Shown here: positions 34,807-44,602 of the stretch, in pieces
Numbering within the stretch: position 1 is the first letter of the stretch
Layout: every line of letters begins with the position of its first letter
DNA from: Thiosulfativibrio zosterae
GTDB lineage: Bacteria; Pseudomonadota; Gammaproteobacteria; Thiomicrospirales; Thiomicrospiraceae
Assembly: GCF_011398155.1 (NCBI RefSeq)
Contig: NZ_AP021888.1
Span: 248,001 to 312,000, forward strand
DNA length: 64,000 nucleotides
Reading direction: 5' to 3'
Notes under the pieces: generated by a model
Seen by the model: only the letters and a program-made list of their open reading frames with translations
The model's database searches: none
Told to the model about the DNA's origin: nothing
Translations under genes and position numbers: made by a program

Positions 34807-35916
34807 TTATTCTGGTTTTTTAGGTGTTTGACTCGCATCCACCTCAACCTCGTCATTATTAGCATGATTAGAGTCAGACTTGTTTTGTTCAGCTTCTTCT
34901 GCAGCTTTAGCAGCGGCATCTTGTTCTGCTTGTTCGGCCGCTTGACGCTCCATATATTCTCTTTCAAGCGTCATAAATTCTGAGTCAATTTGTTCGAACT
35001 CTTTATCCCAGTCTTTATCGTCATCTAATTGGTCGGCATAACGATTGTCAAACTCAGGTTCTGCAGCAGTCGCCGCCGCTGATGCAGCGGTTGTAGCGGC
35101 TGCGCCCGCAGTTGCGGTGGTTGAAGTGGATTCATTGTTCTCTTCTGCAGCCGCTTCTCTGGCTTCTTTACTAGCCGTGCGCGCCTTGAGCACTATGCCA
35201 CCCACAATAATCCCAGCTTCATACAACAACCACATGGGTACGGCGAGTAAAGTTTGCGAAATAATATCCGGTGGTGTCAGCAACATACCGATCACAAAAG
35301 CGCCCACAACAATATAGGGGCGAATGTGGCTGAGTTTTTCAGGCGTTGCCATGCCCGTTAAAATGAGCAGGACCACAACAATCGGTACTTCAAAAGCGAT
35401 ACCGAAGGCGAAGAACATTTTGATTACAAAGTCTAGGTAAAGTGAAATGTCGGTGGCAATGGTCACGCCATCGGGTGCGGCGGTGGATAAAAATCCAAAG
35501 ACTAAGGGGAAAACCACATAGTAGGCAAATGCGCCACCGGCATAAAATAAAAATGAGCTGAAAAACAGCAAAGGTGCAACCAGTTGTCTTTCGTGCTTAT
35601 AGAGTGCAGGTGCTATAAATGTCCACACCTGGTAAAGCAACACGGGCATTGCCAAATAAACCGCTAAAACCATGCTGAGTTTAAAGGGTGTTAAAAAGGG
35701 CGATGCAACACCGGTTGCTATCATGCTGGCGTCTTGCGGCAAGAAACGGGTTAAGGGTTCTGCTATGTATAAATAAAGGTCATTCGCAAACGGGAACAGG
35801 CACACAAACAAAACAATGATGGCAATAATGCCTTTTGTTAAAGCATCACGCAATTCAAGCAGGTGTTGAACCAGCGTCATTTCTTGGTCGTTAGGCGGTA
35901 AGGCTGTTTGACTCAT
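34807..35916 (-). CDS. tatC: Twin-arginine translocase subunit TatC with a long acidic tail
   Basis: Core receptor of the Tat pathway, which binds RR signal peptides at the inner membrane. About 240 residues form the six-helix TatC fold ([27 protein letters not shown]). Beyond residue 245 there is a tail of roughly 125 residues, first Ala/Thr-rich and then highly acidic with coiled-coil character; ordinary TatC proteins end near 250-260. The ATG overlaps the tatB stop by 4 nt. It is the last gene before the terminator hairpin. Confidence 0.95.
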   Translation of the reverse strand: MSQTALPPNDQEMTLVQHLLELRDALTKGIIAIIVLFVCLFPFANDLYLYIAEPLTRFLPQDASMIATGVASPFLTPFKLSMVLAVYLAMPVLLYQVWTFIAPALYKHERQLVAPLLFFSSFLFYAGGAFAYYVVFPLVFGFLSTAAPDGVTIATDISLYLDFVIKMFFAFGIAFEVPIVVVLLILTGMATPEKLSHIRPYIVVGAFVIGMLLTPPDIISQTLLAVPMWLLYEAGIIVGGIVLKARTASKEAREAAAEENNESTSTTATAGAAATTAASAAATAAEPEFDNRYADQLDDDKDWDKEFEQIDSEFMTLEREYMERQAAEQAEQDAAAKAAEEAEQNKSDSNHANNDEVEVDASQTPKKPE

Positions 35917-36425
35917 GATTTAACCGTGTTGTTTTCTGCTGGAGTTGGTGGCGCTTGGTCAGCAGGTTGTGTGGAAGCAACAGCAACTTTTGGCGCAGTT
36001 TGCTGCTCAACAGGCTTTTCGATGACTGGTTCAGGAGTCGCAGTTGCAGGAGCTTGTGGCGGTAGCGGTTGGCTGGGCGCTTTATTAAATTGGCTACCAG
36101 TGGTCGGCGCGGGGGCTGGTCCACCAAAAGTTGGGCGTTGAAACTCGTTCATGTCAATTTCTTGCGTCATGCTAGAAAAGTCATTGTTAAGGTCTTGGCT
36201 GATTTCGTGAAGTTGTTTGCGTTCTTCTTCGAGATTAATCGATGCTTGAATCTCACGAACCGTGTTTGAGAGTTCGCTGTCTTCTTTCATGGTGTTAATA
36301 AAGCGTTTGGTTTTGCCGACAAATTGCCCAATTTTTCGAGCGACTTCAGGCATACGCTCTGGGCCAATCACCAAGAGCGCAATAATTAAAACCAGCAATA
36401 TTTCCATTAACCCAATGTCAAACAT
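35913..36425 (-). CDS. tatB: Twin-arginine translocase subunit TatB
   Basis: A 170-residue protein with one N-terminal helix ([20 protein letters not shown]), the [13 protein letters not shown] hinge typical of TatB, an amphipathic helix and a long Pro/Ala-rich tail. It pairs with TatC to bind substrates. The start follows tatA by 60 nt. Confidence 0.95.
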   Translation of the reverse strand: MFDIGLMEILLVLIIALLVIGPERMPEVARKIGQFVGKTKRFINTMKEDSELSNTVREIQASINLEEERKQLHEISQDLNNDFSSMTQEIDMNEFQRPTFGGPAPAPTTGSQFNKAPSQPLPPQAPATATPEPVIEKPVEQQTAPKVAVASTQPADQAPPTPAENNTVKS

Positions 36426-36485
36426 CGAGAATCTCGCTTTTTGGTATGAGAAGTGAATAACCCGGCGTCTGCTAGACGCCTAGGT

Positions 36486-36743
36486 TTAGGCTTTGGGTGG
36501 CGTGGTGTCAGCAGGCTTTTTTTCTTCTGCTTTTACATCAAACACATTTTCGCCTGGCTTTTGTTCAAGCTTTTGCTCACTAGCGGCTTGTGCTGCATCT
36601 TTATTGTCTTCGTCTTTAACAGCGCTTTTGAAGCCTTTAATGGCGTTTCCAAGGTCGCTACCAACATTGCGAAGACGCTTGGCGCCGAACAAAACCAAAA
36701 CGATTGCTAAAATAATTAATAATTGCCAAATGCTAATGCCCAT
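36486..36743 (-). CDS. tatA: Twin-arginine translocase subunit TatA
   Basis: An 85-residue pore-forming Tat subunit: N-terminal helix [20 protein letters not shown], hinge [13 protein letters not shown], then [13 protein letters not shown] and a charged tail. The Tat system suits the iron-sulfur and copper proteins expected in this respiratory lifestyle. It lies about 100 nt downstream of hinT. Confidence 0.96.
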   Translation of the reverse strand: MGISIWQLLIILAIVLVLFGAKRLRNVGSDLGNAIKGFKSAVKDEDNKDAAQAASEQKLEQKPGENVFDVKAEEKKPADTTPPKA

Positions 36744-36840
36744 GGGTTTCTCCGAATGTGTTCTTGCTTATGAATATGAATGCTGTGTCAAAATGACTGG
36801 CAATAATATCAGAATGTTCTAATGAATCCAATTAAGTTGT

Positions 36841-37167
36841 TTAATTACCTAATAAGTGAATATGGATATGGAACACTTCTTGGCCACCGGCTTCGCCGGT
36901 ATTGATTTGCGTTCTAAAGCCTTTTAATCCTTGCGATTCCGCTAACTGGGGCAGTAATAACATCATGTGTCCCATCAAATCTTTATCTTCTGGTTTAAGA
37001 TTAAATAAAGTTGGAATGGCCTTTTTAGGAATCACTAATAGGTGGATTCGGGCTTTGGGGTTGATGTCTTTGATGACGATGCATTTTTCATCTTCATAAA
37101 TAATATCGGCCGGAATTTCACGGTCGATGATTTTAGAAAAAATAGTCGGTTCGTACAAAGTGCTCAT
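36841..37167 (-). CDS. hinT: HIT-family nucleotide hydrolase (HinT)
   Basis: A 108-residue histidine-triad protein, a purine nucleoside phosphoramidase. The triad HIHIHLL is near the C-terminus and IIDREIPADIIYEDE is near the N-terminus. It is shorter at the end than many homologues: the chain stops just after HLLGN. It lies between hisE and tatA in the same orientation, an arrangement seen in many proteobacteria. Confidence 0.94.
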   Translation of the reverse strand: MSTLYEPTIFSKIIDREIPADIIYEDEKCIVIKDINPKARIHLLVIPKKAIPTLFNLKPEDKDLMGHMMLLLPQLAESQGLKGFRTQINTGEAGGQEVFHIHIHLLGN

Positions 37168-37177
37168 GGATTATCCT

Positions 37178-37507
37178 TTAGTTGGAACGGTTAGCTTTTT
37201 CTTCATGCCCTGAGAGGCCAAAGCGGCGTTGTAATTCTTGGGTGATGTCTTGACTAGAAAGGTTTTGATGAGCCAACAGGACTAGGGTGTGAAACCATAG
37301 GTCTGCGACTTCATAAACCAGGTGATTTTTATCACCATTATGCGCTACATCCTTGGCGGCCATAATGGTTTCGGTGGCTTCTTCGCCAACTTTTTTCAAA
37401 ATTTTATCCAATCCTTTGGCGTATAAACTGGCGACATAGGATTCTTCAGCGGATTGGCTTTTACGGGATTCTAAAATACCATCTAATTGTTGCAAGATAT
37501 CGTTCAT
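37178..37507 (-). CDS. hisE: Phosphoribosyl-ATP pyrophosphatase
   Basis: A 109-residue enzyme for step 2 of histidine synthesis. It has the all-alpha MazG-like fold with the [12 protein letters not shown] and EVADLWFH metal-binding acidic motifs. It overlaps hisF by 4 nt. It stands alone, without the HisI cyclohydrolase fusion found in enterobacteria; a hisI gene is not in the window. Confidence 0.94.
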   Translation of the reverse strand: MNDILQQLDGILESRKSQSAEESYVASLYAKGLDKILKKVGEEATETIMAAKDVAHNGDKNHLVYEVADLWFHTLVLLAHQNLSSQDITQELQRRFGLSGHEEKANRSN

Positions 37508-38277
37508 AGTCGTACCTCTATGCCTTGTTGTTGCATGGCGAGTTTGGCCTCTTCAACGGTATGTTGTCCAAAATGAAAGATACTGGCCGCTAAAACGGCT
37601 TCGGCATGACCTTCGGTAATGCCCGCAGCCAGATGACTCAATTCGCCGACACCCCCCGAGGCGATGACGGGAATTTTAACGGCATCAGCGATGCCGCGAG
37701 TGAGTTCTAAATCAAAGCCAATTTTAGTGCCATCGCGATCCATACTGGTCACTAATAATTCGCCAGCACCCAAATGCTCCATTTCTTTAGCCCATTCTAT
37801 GGCATCAATGCCAGTAGGGTTGCGGCCACCGTGGGTAAAAATTTCCCATTTGTCGGAATCACCGGGTAAAGATACTTTTTTGGCATCAATCGCCACCACA
37901 ATACATTGTGAGCCAAAGGTGTCACTGGCTTCTTTAACAAATCCTGGGTTAAAAATGGCCGCAGAGTTAATAGAAACCTTGTCTGCACCGGCGTTGAGCA
38001 TTTTGCGAATGTCTTCAACGCAGCGAATCCCCCCGCCAACCGTCAGTGGAATAAACACTTGGCTGGCAACTTGTTCGACAACATGCACTAAAGTGTCACG
38101 ATTGTCTGCAGTGGCTTTAATGTCTAAAAAAGTGATTTCGTCTGCCCCTTGTAAATCGTAGCGTTTGGCCACTTCGACTGGGTCGCCAGCATCACGAATA
38201 TCAACAAATTGCACGCCTTTGACTACGCGACCATTGTCAACATCTAAACAGGGAATAATTCTTTTGGCTAAGCTCAT
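37504..38277 (-). CDS. hisF: Imidazole glycerol phosphate synthase cyclase subunit
   Basis: A 257-residue (beta/alpha)8 barrel that closes the imidazole ring with ammonia from HisH. Visible are [15 protein letters not shown] with the catalytic Asp, VGGGIR, VAIDAK and SMDRDGTK with the second catalytic Asp. It lies 8 nt after hisA. Confidence 0.97.
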   Translation of the reverse strand: MSLAKRIIPCLDVDNGRVVKGVQFVDIRDAGDPVEVAKRYDLQGADEITFLDIKATADNRDTLVHVVEQVASQVFIPLTVGGGIRCVEDIRKMLNAGADKVSINSAAIFNPGFVKEASDTFGSQCIVVAIDAKKVSLPGDSDKWEIFTHGGRNPTGIDAIEWAKEMEHLGAGELLVTSMDRDGTKIGFDLELTRGIADAVKIPVIASGGVGELSHLAAGITEGHAEAVLAASIFHFGQHTVEEAKLAMQQQGIEVRL

Positions 38278-38285
38278 GAGGTCAC

Positions 38286-39029
38286 TCAGTTTTGGCTGGA
38301 TAATTGGTCAGATAATGCCTGACCTTCTTTGAAGTTCAAAGTGCCTTCGTATATGGCGCGACCCGTAATCGCACCACTCACACCATCTTTTTCAATCGTG
38401 GCTAGGGCCTTTATATCATCAAGGTTGGTAATGCCACCGGATGCAATAATCGGAATGCTTAGCGCTTTGGCGAGCGCTTGAGTGGCTTCAATATTAACGC
38501 CTTGCATCATACCATCTCGACCTATGTCGGTATAAATGATGGCTTCGACGCCGTCATTTTCGAATTGTTTACCAAGGTCAATTACATGATGGTCAGTCAC
38601 TTCTGCCCAGCCATTAATGGCAACCATGCCTTCTTTGGCATCAAGCCCTACCATAATGTGTCCTGGGAATTGTTTGCAGGCTTCGGCAACAAACTCTGGG
38701 TTGTGAACCGCTTTTGTTCCGATAATACAATAGCTGACACCGGCTTTTAAGTAGGCTTCAATCGTTTCTAAATCGCGGATTCCACCCCCAATTTGAATGG
38801 GCAGGTCTGGGAAGGCTTCGCGCACTTGATAAACGGCTTGCCCATTAACAGGCTTGCCTTCAAAAGCGCCGTTGAGATCAACCATGTGTAGACGACGCGC
38901 ACCTTGAGAAACCCAGCGCTCAGCCATAGCAACGATGTCGCCAGAAAATACAGTGGCATCTTCCATTAGGCCTTGTCTGAGTCGAACACATTCGCCATCT
39001 TTTAAGTCAATTGCAGGTATTAATAGCAT
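38286..39029 (-). CDS. hisA: ProFAR isomerase (phosphoribosylformimino AICAR-P isomerase)
   Basis: A 247-residue (beta/alpha)8 barrel for the Amadori rearrangement in histidine synthesis. [17 protein letters not shown] holds the catalytic Asp; QIGGGIRD and [12 protein letters not shown] hold the phosphate-binding and second catalytic residues. It follows hisH after 32 nt and precedes hisF. Confidence 0.97.
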   Translation of the reverse strand: MLLIPAIDLKDGECVRLRQGLMEDATVFSGDIVAMAERWVSQGARRLHMVDLNGAFEGKPVNGQAVYQVREAFPDLPIQIGGGIRDLETIEAYLKAGVSYCIIGTKAVHNPEFVAEACKQFPGHIMVGLDAKEGMVAINGWAEVTDHHVIDLGKQFENDGVEAIIYTDIGRDGMMQGVNIEATQALAKALSIPIIASGGITNLDDIKALATIEKDGVSGAITGRAIYEGTLNFKEGQALSDQLSSQN

Positions 39030-39061
39030 AAAAATCCTTATTAAATTCTGGGTGCTTTAGC

Positions 39062-39706
39062 TTAACGCTGGCCATTCCAGCTGAGAAAGTTTTTAAAAAG
39101 TTGAATGCCGGCTTGCGCACTTTTTTCTGGATGTGCTTGAATGGCAAACAGTTGGTCTTTGGAAAGGCAGGCCACAAAGGGCGTTCCATGTTGGCAAGTT
39201 CCGGCGATAAGATTTTGATCTTGTGGGGCAACATGGTAACTGTGTACAAAATAAAAACGATTGTCTTGTTCAATGTTGTGCCAAAGCGGATGGTCAAGGG
39301 TTTGATGAATTTGGTTCCAGCCCATGTGCGGCAATTTAAGTTCTGGGTAGTTATCTAGTTCGAATTTTTTGACCGTTCCAGGAATGATATCTAAACAAGT
39401 CACGCCATTATTTTCATCGCTGTGCGTCATTAATACCTGCAAGCCCATGCATATACCTAGAAAAGGTTTTTGAGCAGCGGCTTCAATCAGTGTATGGGTC
39501 ATGTTGGTGTCTGCAAGTGCTTGCATGCAGGCTTTTGCGGCTCCTTGGCCAGGAAAAATGATCGCATCAGCATCTTTAACCACCTGTGCATCACTGGTGA
39601 CAACAATGCGAGTTGAGTCTGTGGCAACATGTTCGGCTGCTTTGGAAACTGAGCGTAAATTCCCCATGCCATAGTCGATGACGGCAACCAGTTTTTGATT
39701 GGCCAT
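39062..39706 (-). CDS. hisH: Imidazole glycerol phosphate synthase glutaminase subunit
   Basis: A 214-residue class-I glutamine amidotransferase that feeds ammonia to HisF. The nucleophile is in GICMGLQVL, the oxyanion region is PGQGA, and the catalytic His-Glu is in QAHPEKS. Its start directly follows the hisB stop, indicating coupled translation. Confidence 0.97.
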   Translation of the reverse strand: MANQKLVAVIDYGMGNLRSVSKAAEHVATDSTRIVVTSDAQVVKDADAIIFPGQGAAKACMQALADTNMTHTLIEAAAQKPFLGICMGLQVLMTHSDENNGVTCLDIIPGTVKKFELDNYPELKLPHMGWNQIHQTLDHPLWHNIEQDNRFYFVHSYHVAPQDQNLIAGTCQHGTPFVACLSKDQLFAIQAHPEKSAQAGIQLFKNFLSWNGQR

Positions 39707-40294
39707 TTACAAGGCCCCTTTGGTTGAGGGCAATTGGCCAGCCATACGCTCATCCGTTTCTAAAGCCATGCGCAATGCGCGACCGAAGGCTTTAAAAATG
39801 GTTTCGACCTGATGGTGTGAGTTGTGGCCCTTAAGATTGTCAATGTGCAGAGTTGCTTGGCTGTGGTTGACAAAACCTTGGAAGAACTCAAAAACCAATT
39901 CGGTGTCAAAGCGACCAATCGCAGCGCGGGTAAATTTTGCATTAAAGTCTAATCCTGGGCGTCCAGACAAATCAATCACAACGCGTGAAAGTGCTTCGTC
40001 AAGCGGAACATAGGCGTGACCATAGCGTTTAATGCCGCGTTTGTCGCCAACGGCTTTGGCAATGGCTTGACCGAGCGTAATACCTATATCTTCAACAGTA
40101 TGGTGGTCGTCAATATGGTTGTCACCATTGGCGTGAATGCTTAAGTCAATCAGTCCGTGACGAGCAATCTGGTCAAGCATGTGTTCCAGGAAAGGAACGC
40201 CTGTATTGAAGTCAGTTTTACCTGTGCCATCAAGATTGACGGTAACTTGGATTTGCGTTTCTAGGGTGTCACGATTGACGGAAGCTTGGCGCAT
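39707..40294 (-). CDS. hisB: Imidazoleglycerol-phosphate dehydratase
   Basis: A 195-residue manganese enzyme for step 6 of histidine synthesis. Metal-binding histidine motifs are visible: [23 protein letters not shown] and the HNSHHQVE segment. It is the monofunctional form without the phosphatase domain. It is the first gene of hisB-H-A-F-E-hinT-tatA-B-C. Confidence 0.97.
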   Translation of the reverse strand: MRQASVNRDTLETQIQVTVNLDGTGKTDFNTGVPFLEHMLDQIARHGLIDLSIHANGDNHIDDHHTVEDIGITLGQAIAKAVGDKRGIKRYGHAYVPLDEALSRVVIDLSGRPGLDFNAKFTRAAIGRFDTELVFEFFQGFVNHSQATLHIDNLKGHNSHHQVETIFKAFGRALRMALETDERMAGQLPSTKGAL

Positions 40295-40746
40295 AACATA
40301 TCCATTTTATTTCGTAAATTGTTGAATATAAATAACAAAGCCTTGATGTCGTATGGCATAAAAAATTATTTATAAATTTATTCAGACAATGATAACCGAA
40401 ACTTAAGCATTTTTCATGTAATAACAGAGGCTGGCTTTAATCGGTTTTATAAGGATATAAGTAAATACTTAATTGAGTCATAAAAATTTCTTGTTGATTG
40501 AATACTAGGATTTGAAAGGCTTCTTTGCGATAATCATTTAGTTAAATTTTAACTTTAGTTTGCTTAAAGAGTCTTTTGAAGTCTGAATTTTGTCAAGAAA
40601 TTGATTTAGGTTAAGTTTTAAAAAGCTTTTGGTACGGGCAAAAGTTATTGGCGTTCTATAATTGCGTCGAGGAATTTAGCTCTGTATTTAAAGCCTAGGC
40701 TTTGGAGCGGAACTAACTATTTAAACTATAAGGGGGAATCCAACTG
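40295..40746 (+). promoter_or_regulatory. Divergent promoter region between hisB and ccoN
   Basis: A 452-bp AT-rich gap without a credible ORF. On the plus strand a perfect TATAAT lies at 40657-40662 without a good -35 box at normal spacing, which would fit an activator-dependent promoter. Candidate sites are a dyad GTTAAATTTTAAC (40541-40553) and TTGATTTAGGTTAA (40601-40614), a poor match to the FNR box TTGATN4ATCAA. The ccoN ribosome site AGGGGG is at 40731-40736. Low-oxygen control by FNR/Anr is common for ccoNOQP, but I cannot show a convincing box here. Confidence 0.4.
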
Positions 40747-42180
40747 ATGGATACTACAGCAAAACCACAATATGATAATGGCGTCGTCCAATATCTATCG
40801 GTCGGTGCTATTGTGTTTTTGGTATTGGGTACTTTAATGGGTACCTATGCCGCGGCAGAATTAGCTTGGCCAGTATTGAACTTTGATATTGCTGAAATCA
40901 CGTTTGCACGCTTGCGTGTAATTCATACTAACACCGTAATTTACGCGTTTGGTGGTATGACATTGATGGCAACAGCTTTCTACACAGTTCAAAGAACCAA
41001 CGGTGTAAAACTTTGGTGTAATAAGATGGCATGGTTAACCGCCATTCTTTTCACAATCGGTTTACTAGGCGTTGTTATTACTCTAGCTTTAGGGATGACA
41101 ACTGGTAAAGAATACCACGAACAAGAATGGCCGTTAGCTATCGCTATCGCTGTTGTTTGGACGCTTTACACCATGAACTTCGTTATGACGATTGCTTCGC
41201 GTGATAAAGAAAAATATCCAAACGTTTATGTTTCTAACTGGTTCTTCATGGGTATGATGATTGCCATCACTTACCTCTATGTTGTAAACGGTTTAGCATT
41301 ACCTGTTTCTTTATTCCGTTCATACTCTATGTTTGCCGGTGTACAAGATGCCATGATTCAGTGGTGGTGGGGACATAACGCAGTAGGTTTCTTCTTGACT
41401 GCAGGTTTCTTAGCAATCATGTACTACTTCGTGCCTAAGCAAGCTCAACGTCCTATCTACTCTTACCGTCTATCGGTTATCCACTTTTGGGCATTAATGT
41501 TCGGTTATGTATGGTTAGGTGCTCACCACCTTCAATACACAGCTTTGCCAGATTGGACAGGATCTTTAGGTGCTGTAATTTCTCTAGCGATGATCATTCC
41601 TTCATGGGGTGGTGCGTTAAACGGGATGTTAACGCTTTCAGGTGCTTGGGATAGATTGCGTACTGACTATATTTTACGTTTCTTAATTATCTCTTTAGCT
41701 TTCTATGCAATGTCAACTTTTGAAGGCCCAGTAATGGCTGCCAAAACTGTTAACGCACTATCTCATTACACAGACTGGACAGTTGGTCACGTTCACTCAG
41801 GTGCTCTAGGATGGGTTGCAATGGTTTCAATCGGTGCTTTGTATCACATGGTTATGAAACTATGGAACACTGAAATGTATTCAATGAAGTTAATTAACTT
41901 CCATTTCTGGTTGGCAACAATCGGTACATTGTTCTATATCGTTGCTATGTGGGTTTCTGGAATCATGCAGGGTCTAATGTGGCGTGCTTACGATGAGTAC
42001 GGTACTTTGGCTTACACATTTGCTGAATCAGTTTCTGCCATGCATCCTTACTATGCGTTGCGTACTTTGGGTGGATTCTTGTTCTTCTCAGGTGCGGTTA
42101 TCATGCTTTATAACGTAGTGATGACAATTCGTACTGCAAATGCAAAACAAACTGCTGGTGTTTCAGTAGCACACGCTTAA
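40747..42180 (+). CDS. ccoN: cbb3-type cytochrome c oxidase subunit I
   Basis: Catalytic subunit of the high-affinity terminal oxidase, which reduces oxygen and pumps protons. The 477 residues form about 12 helices, with conserved haem/CuB histidine segments such as IHTNTVIYAFGG, WWWGHNAVGF, GAHHLQYT and VGHVHSGALGWV. It lacks the longer N-terminus of some CcoN proteins. It begins a locus with ccoO, ccoQ and ccoP and then assembly genes. Codon use is strongly biased, as for a highly expressed gene. Confidence 0.98.
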   Translation: MDTTAKPQYDNGVVQYLSVGAIVFLVLGTLMGTYAAAELAWPVLNFDIAEITFARLRVIHTNTVIYAFGGMTLMATAFYTVQRTNGVKLWCNKMAWLTAILFTIGLLGVVITLALGMTTGKEYHEQEWPLAIAIAVVWTLYTMNFVMTIASRDKEKYPNVYVSNWFFMGMMIAITYLYVVNGLALPVSLFRSYSMFAGVQDAMIQWWWGHNAVGFFLTAGFLAIMYYFVPKQAQRPIYSYRLSVIHFWALMFGYVWLGAHHLQYTALPDWTGSLGAVISLAMIIPSWGGALNGMLTLSGAWDRLRTDYILRFLIISLAFYAMSTFEGPVMAAKTVNALSHYTDWTVGHVHSGALGWVAMVSIGALYHMVMKLWNTEMYSMKLINFHFWLATIGTLFYIVAMWVSGIMQGLMWRAYDEYGTLAYTFAESVSAMHPYYALRTLGGFLFFSGAVIMLYNVVMTIRTANAKQTAGVSVAHA

Positions 42181-42253
42181 TTTGATTAAGTGATAAGGTG
42201 TGAGAGCGGAGCTCTCACACATTTAGAAATTATGAGTTGAGGAGCAAAAACTC

Positions 42254-43087
42254 ATGTCAGATCATAAAGACGGAAAATTAAATGTAATTGATTGGCTGGA
42301 AAAAAACGTATTTGCCTTTTTCATGGTAACTGCGTTAACAGTCTCAATTGCAGGTATTGTTGAAATTGTACCGTTGTTCTTCCTTAAAGAAGCAAACGAC
42401 TTTACAGAAAAAACAGATAAATATGGTAACGCCAAAAACGAAAAATTCCCTGAGTTAATCTGGGAGCGTACATTTACACAAGATGCTGATGGCAAATTGG
42501 TTTCTGAGAAAGCTTTATACAAGCAAGATAAGAACGGTAAATGGGTGATTGGTGATTGGAAAGCGGGTGATGGTGTTCGTCCTTACACGCCTCTTGAATT
42601 AGCGGGTCGTGATATTTATTTGCGTGAAGGTTGTTATATTTGCCACTCGCAAATGATTCGTCCTTTCCGTGATGAGCGTGAGCGTTATGGTCATTTCTCT
42701 CTAGCAACTGAATCTATGTATGATCACCCAATGCAATGGGGCTCAAAACGTACTGGTCCAGATATGGCTCGTTTGGGTGGTAAATACTCAAATGAATGGC
42801 ATGTTATGCACTTAACACGCCCTCAAGACATGGTTCCTGAGTCTGTTATGCCAGCATACCCTTGGTTGAATGAAAACAGCATCGAAAAAGATTTCTTCGG
42901 TACTGAGCGTAATATGTCAACGCGTTTGTCTGTTATGCGTACCCTAGGTGTTCCATATACCGATGAAGAAATTGCCAATGCCAATGAAGCGGTCAAAGGT
43001 TATACAGAGATGGATGCTCTTGTAGCTTACCTTCAGGTACTAGGCACAATGGTTAAACTAGACGATAGCAAGGCTTACCGTGAGTAA
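42254..43087 (+). CDS. ccoO: cbb3-type cytochrome c oxidase subunit II, monohaem
   Basis: Membrane-anchored c-type cytochrome that passes electrons to CcoN. After one helix (about 18-44) the usual short link to [16 protein letters not shown] is replaced by a charged insertion of about 64 residues (45-108), larger than usual in the family. The single haem site CYICH is at 127-131; Met in the VMPAYPW segment is the likely axial ligand. The 277 residues exceed the common 200-240. The ribosome site GAGGAG lies just before the ATG. It overlaps ccoQ by 8 nt. Confidence 0.96.
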   Translation: MSDHKDGKLNVIDWLEKNVFAFFMVTALTVSIAGIVEIVPLFFLKEANDFTEKTDKYGNAKNEKFPELIWERTFTQDADGKLVSEKALYKQDKNGKWVIGDWKAGDGVRPYTPLELAGRDIYLREGCYICHSQMIRPFRDERERYGHFSLATESMYDHPMQWGSKRTGPDMARLGGKYSNEWHVMHLTRPQDMVPESVMPAYPWLNENSIEKDFFGTERNMSTRLSVMRTLGVPYTDEEIANANEAVKGYTEMDALVAYLQVLGTMVKLDDSKAYRE

Positions 43088-43259
43088 GATTCAAGAGTAT
43101 TTCAGCACAGATTGGTCTGCTATGACAGGCCATGACTGGGTTGGACTAGTAATTACACTTTTGGTGTTTTTCGGAATGGCTTATACCTTCTACCGTGCGC
43201 TAAAGCCGAGTAGAAAGGAAGAGCTAGAAAAAGTAAAACACCAGATGCTGGAAGATTAA
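43080..43259 (+). CDS. ccoQ: cbb3 oxidase subunit CcoQ
   Basis: A 59-residue small subunit that stabilises the complex. It has a GTG start overlapping the ccoO end, one hydrophobic helix ([20 protein letters not shown]) and a basic/acidic tail with [10 protein letters not shown], the usual CcoQ shape. The position between ccoO and ccoP supports the call. Confidence 0.88.
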   Translation: MSKIQEYFSTDWSAMTGHDWVGLVITLLVFFGMAYTFYRALKPSRKEELEKVKHQMLED

Positions 43260-43283
43260 AAATTATTCTGAGGAGAATAAACT

Positions 43284-44183
43284 ATGGCGCATCATAATCC
43301 ATGGCCAGATGAAGGGAATACTGGACATATTTGGGATGAAGATTTAAGAGAGTTAGATAACCCAGCACCTTTATGGTGGATGTTGTCTTTCTATGCTGGT
43401 TTCGTGATGATTGTATTTTATGCAATCTACTACCCAACTATTCCATTAGCAGATTCTTACACTAAGGGTGTTGCGGGATGGACTCAGGTTGGTGAATACC
43501 ATGAAGACTTCAAAGTTCTAAAAGATTGGAGACAGGCTAAGTTTGCTGATAAAGAAGAAAAGTTAGCAGCGCTTTCTGTTGATGAAATTTTAAAAGATGA
43601 TGACCTAAAAGCCTATGCAGTTGCGACATCAAAGGTATTGTTTGGTGATTACTGTGCGGGTTGTCACGGTGCTGGTGGTCAAGGTAATCCTAACTTCCCA
43701 GTATTAGCTGATGATGATTGGTTGTGGGGTGGTAAGCCTGCACAAATTCAAGCAGCTTTAGTGAACGGTCGTGTTGGTAATATGCCAGCGAAAGGCATGA
43801 TGGGTAACTTGAATGATCAAGAAATTGAACAAGTTGCTGATTATGTGATTGCCTTGTCAGAAGGTAAAGCAGACGATGCCGCATATGCAGCTGGTAAAGC
43901 AGTTTATGCAAAAGGTATGTGTTTAGCATGTCATGGTCCAGTGGGTAAACCTTTGGCTCCAGCAGGTGCTGCAAACCTTACTGATGGTATTTGGCGTTTC
44001 TCTGGTGATCGTGATGATGTTGTTGCGGTTATCAAATATGGTGTGAATGTTAAAAAAGCTGGAGAACTTATTCCAGGTACAAAACAAGCTTACATGCCAT
44101 CTTTCAAAGAGCGTCTACCTAATGCAGATGTAAACATCAAACGCTTAACCGTTTATGTTCACGCTTTAGGTGGTGGTCAATAA
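43284..44183 (+). CDS. ccoP: cbb3-type cytochrome c oxidase subunit III, dihaem
   Basis: A 299-residue dihaem cytochrome that receives electrons from soluble cytochrome c. The N-terminus has HIWDEDLRELDNP and PLWW, then one helix (about 33-50). Two haem sites follow: CAGCH (about 128) and CLACH (about 213). It is the last of the four structural genes and is followed by a clear intrinsic terminator. Confidence 0.97.
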   Translation: MAHHNPWPDEGNTGHIWDEDLRELDNPAPLWWMLSFYAGFVMIVFYAIYYPTIPLADSYTKGVAGWTQVGEYHEDFKVLKDWRQAKFADKEEKLAALSVDEILKDDDLKAYAVATSKVLFGDYCAGCHGAGGQGNPNFPVLADDDWLWGGKPAQIQAALVNGRVGNMPAKGMMGNLNDQEIEQVADYVIALSEGKADDAAYAAGKAVYAKGMCLACHGPVGKPLAPAGAANLTDGIWRFSGDRDDVVAVIKYGVNVKKAGELIPGTKQAYMPSFKERLPNADVNIKRLTVYVHALGGGQ

Positions 44184-44185
44184 TC

Positions 44186-44218
44186 AAAAAAAGAGAGGGC
44201 GTAAAGCTCTCTTTTTTT
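44186..44218 (+). terminator. Terminator after ccoP
   Basis: Arms AGAGAG (44192-44197) and CTCTCT (44207-44212) are extended by A and T runs on both sides, with a 9-nt loop and a T-tract. It lies 3 nt beyond the ccoP stop. Confidence 0.85.
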
Positions 44219-44257
44219 ATTCTTTCTATCATTAGACTCTAAAACTGGGAGAATTTT

Positions 44258-44413
44258 ATGAATGATTTAAACAATGATTTCGTTCTTTGGATTTCACTAG
44301 GTGCTTTGGTTTTATCCATCGTTGCACTGGTGGGATTTGCATGGAAAGCAACACGCGGTATTGAAGGCTTGGAAAAAGGTAACGATACCGTTCCTCCTGT
44401 TGATAACAAGTAA
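44258..44413 (+). CDS. Small single-helix membrane protein between ccoP and ccoG
   Basis: A 51-residue ORF with GGGAG 7 nt before its ATG, bracketed by two intrinsic terminators. The layout is a short polar start, one hydrophobic helix (about 9-29, FVLWISLGALVLSIVALVGF), then WKATRGIEGLEKG and a short Pro/Asp tail. Its size and topology recall accessory cbb3 subunits such as CcoM, but I do not recognise the sequence. It could be an extra oxidase subunit or an assembly factor. The good ribosome site, codon use like ccoNOQP and a dedicated terminator make it likely to be real. Confidence 0.72.
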   Translation: MNDLNNDFVLWISLGALVLSIVALVGFAWKATRGIEGLEKGNDTVPPVDNK

Positions 44414-44426
44414 TTGTTAACTCAAG

Positions 44427-44454
44427 AAAGGCTTAGAAATAAGCCTTTTTTTTT
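44427..44454 (+). terminator. Terminator after the small membrane protein
   Basis: Nine-bp arms AAAGGCTTA and TAAGCCTTT with a GAAA tetraloop, then a run of T; it lies 13 nt beyond the stop codon. A 148-nt gap without further features follows before ccoG. Confidence 0.88.
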
Positions 44455-44602
44455 AACTAAAAAATTCTTATTAACTTTTGTTATTTGGCTAAATGAAAGT
44501 TAAAAAGAATTTTATCATTAAGTATTAATAGAATCTGCTTATGCAGAACAAGATAATCTTATAGAATGTATGGAAACAAGTTAGTTATGCAAGGAAAGCA
44601 TT

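Noticed and set aside
34641-34967. Minus-strand ORF of 108 codons between the YugP-like gene and tatC
   Set aside because: It runs through the palindromic terminator and overlaps the tatC tail in another frame; its composition is that of a shadow frame.
35045-35317. Plus-strand Ala/Val-rich ORF of 90 codons
   Set aside because: Antisense of the Ala/Thr-rich tatC tail.
40601-40614. FNR/Anr box upstream of ccoN
   Set aside because: TTGATTTAGGTTAA keeps one half-site only; the second half matches 3 of 5 bases. Not called as a site.
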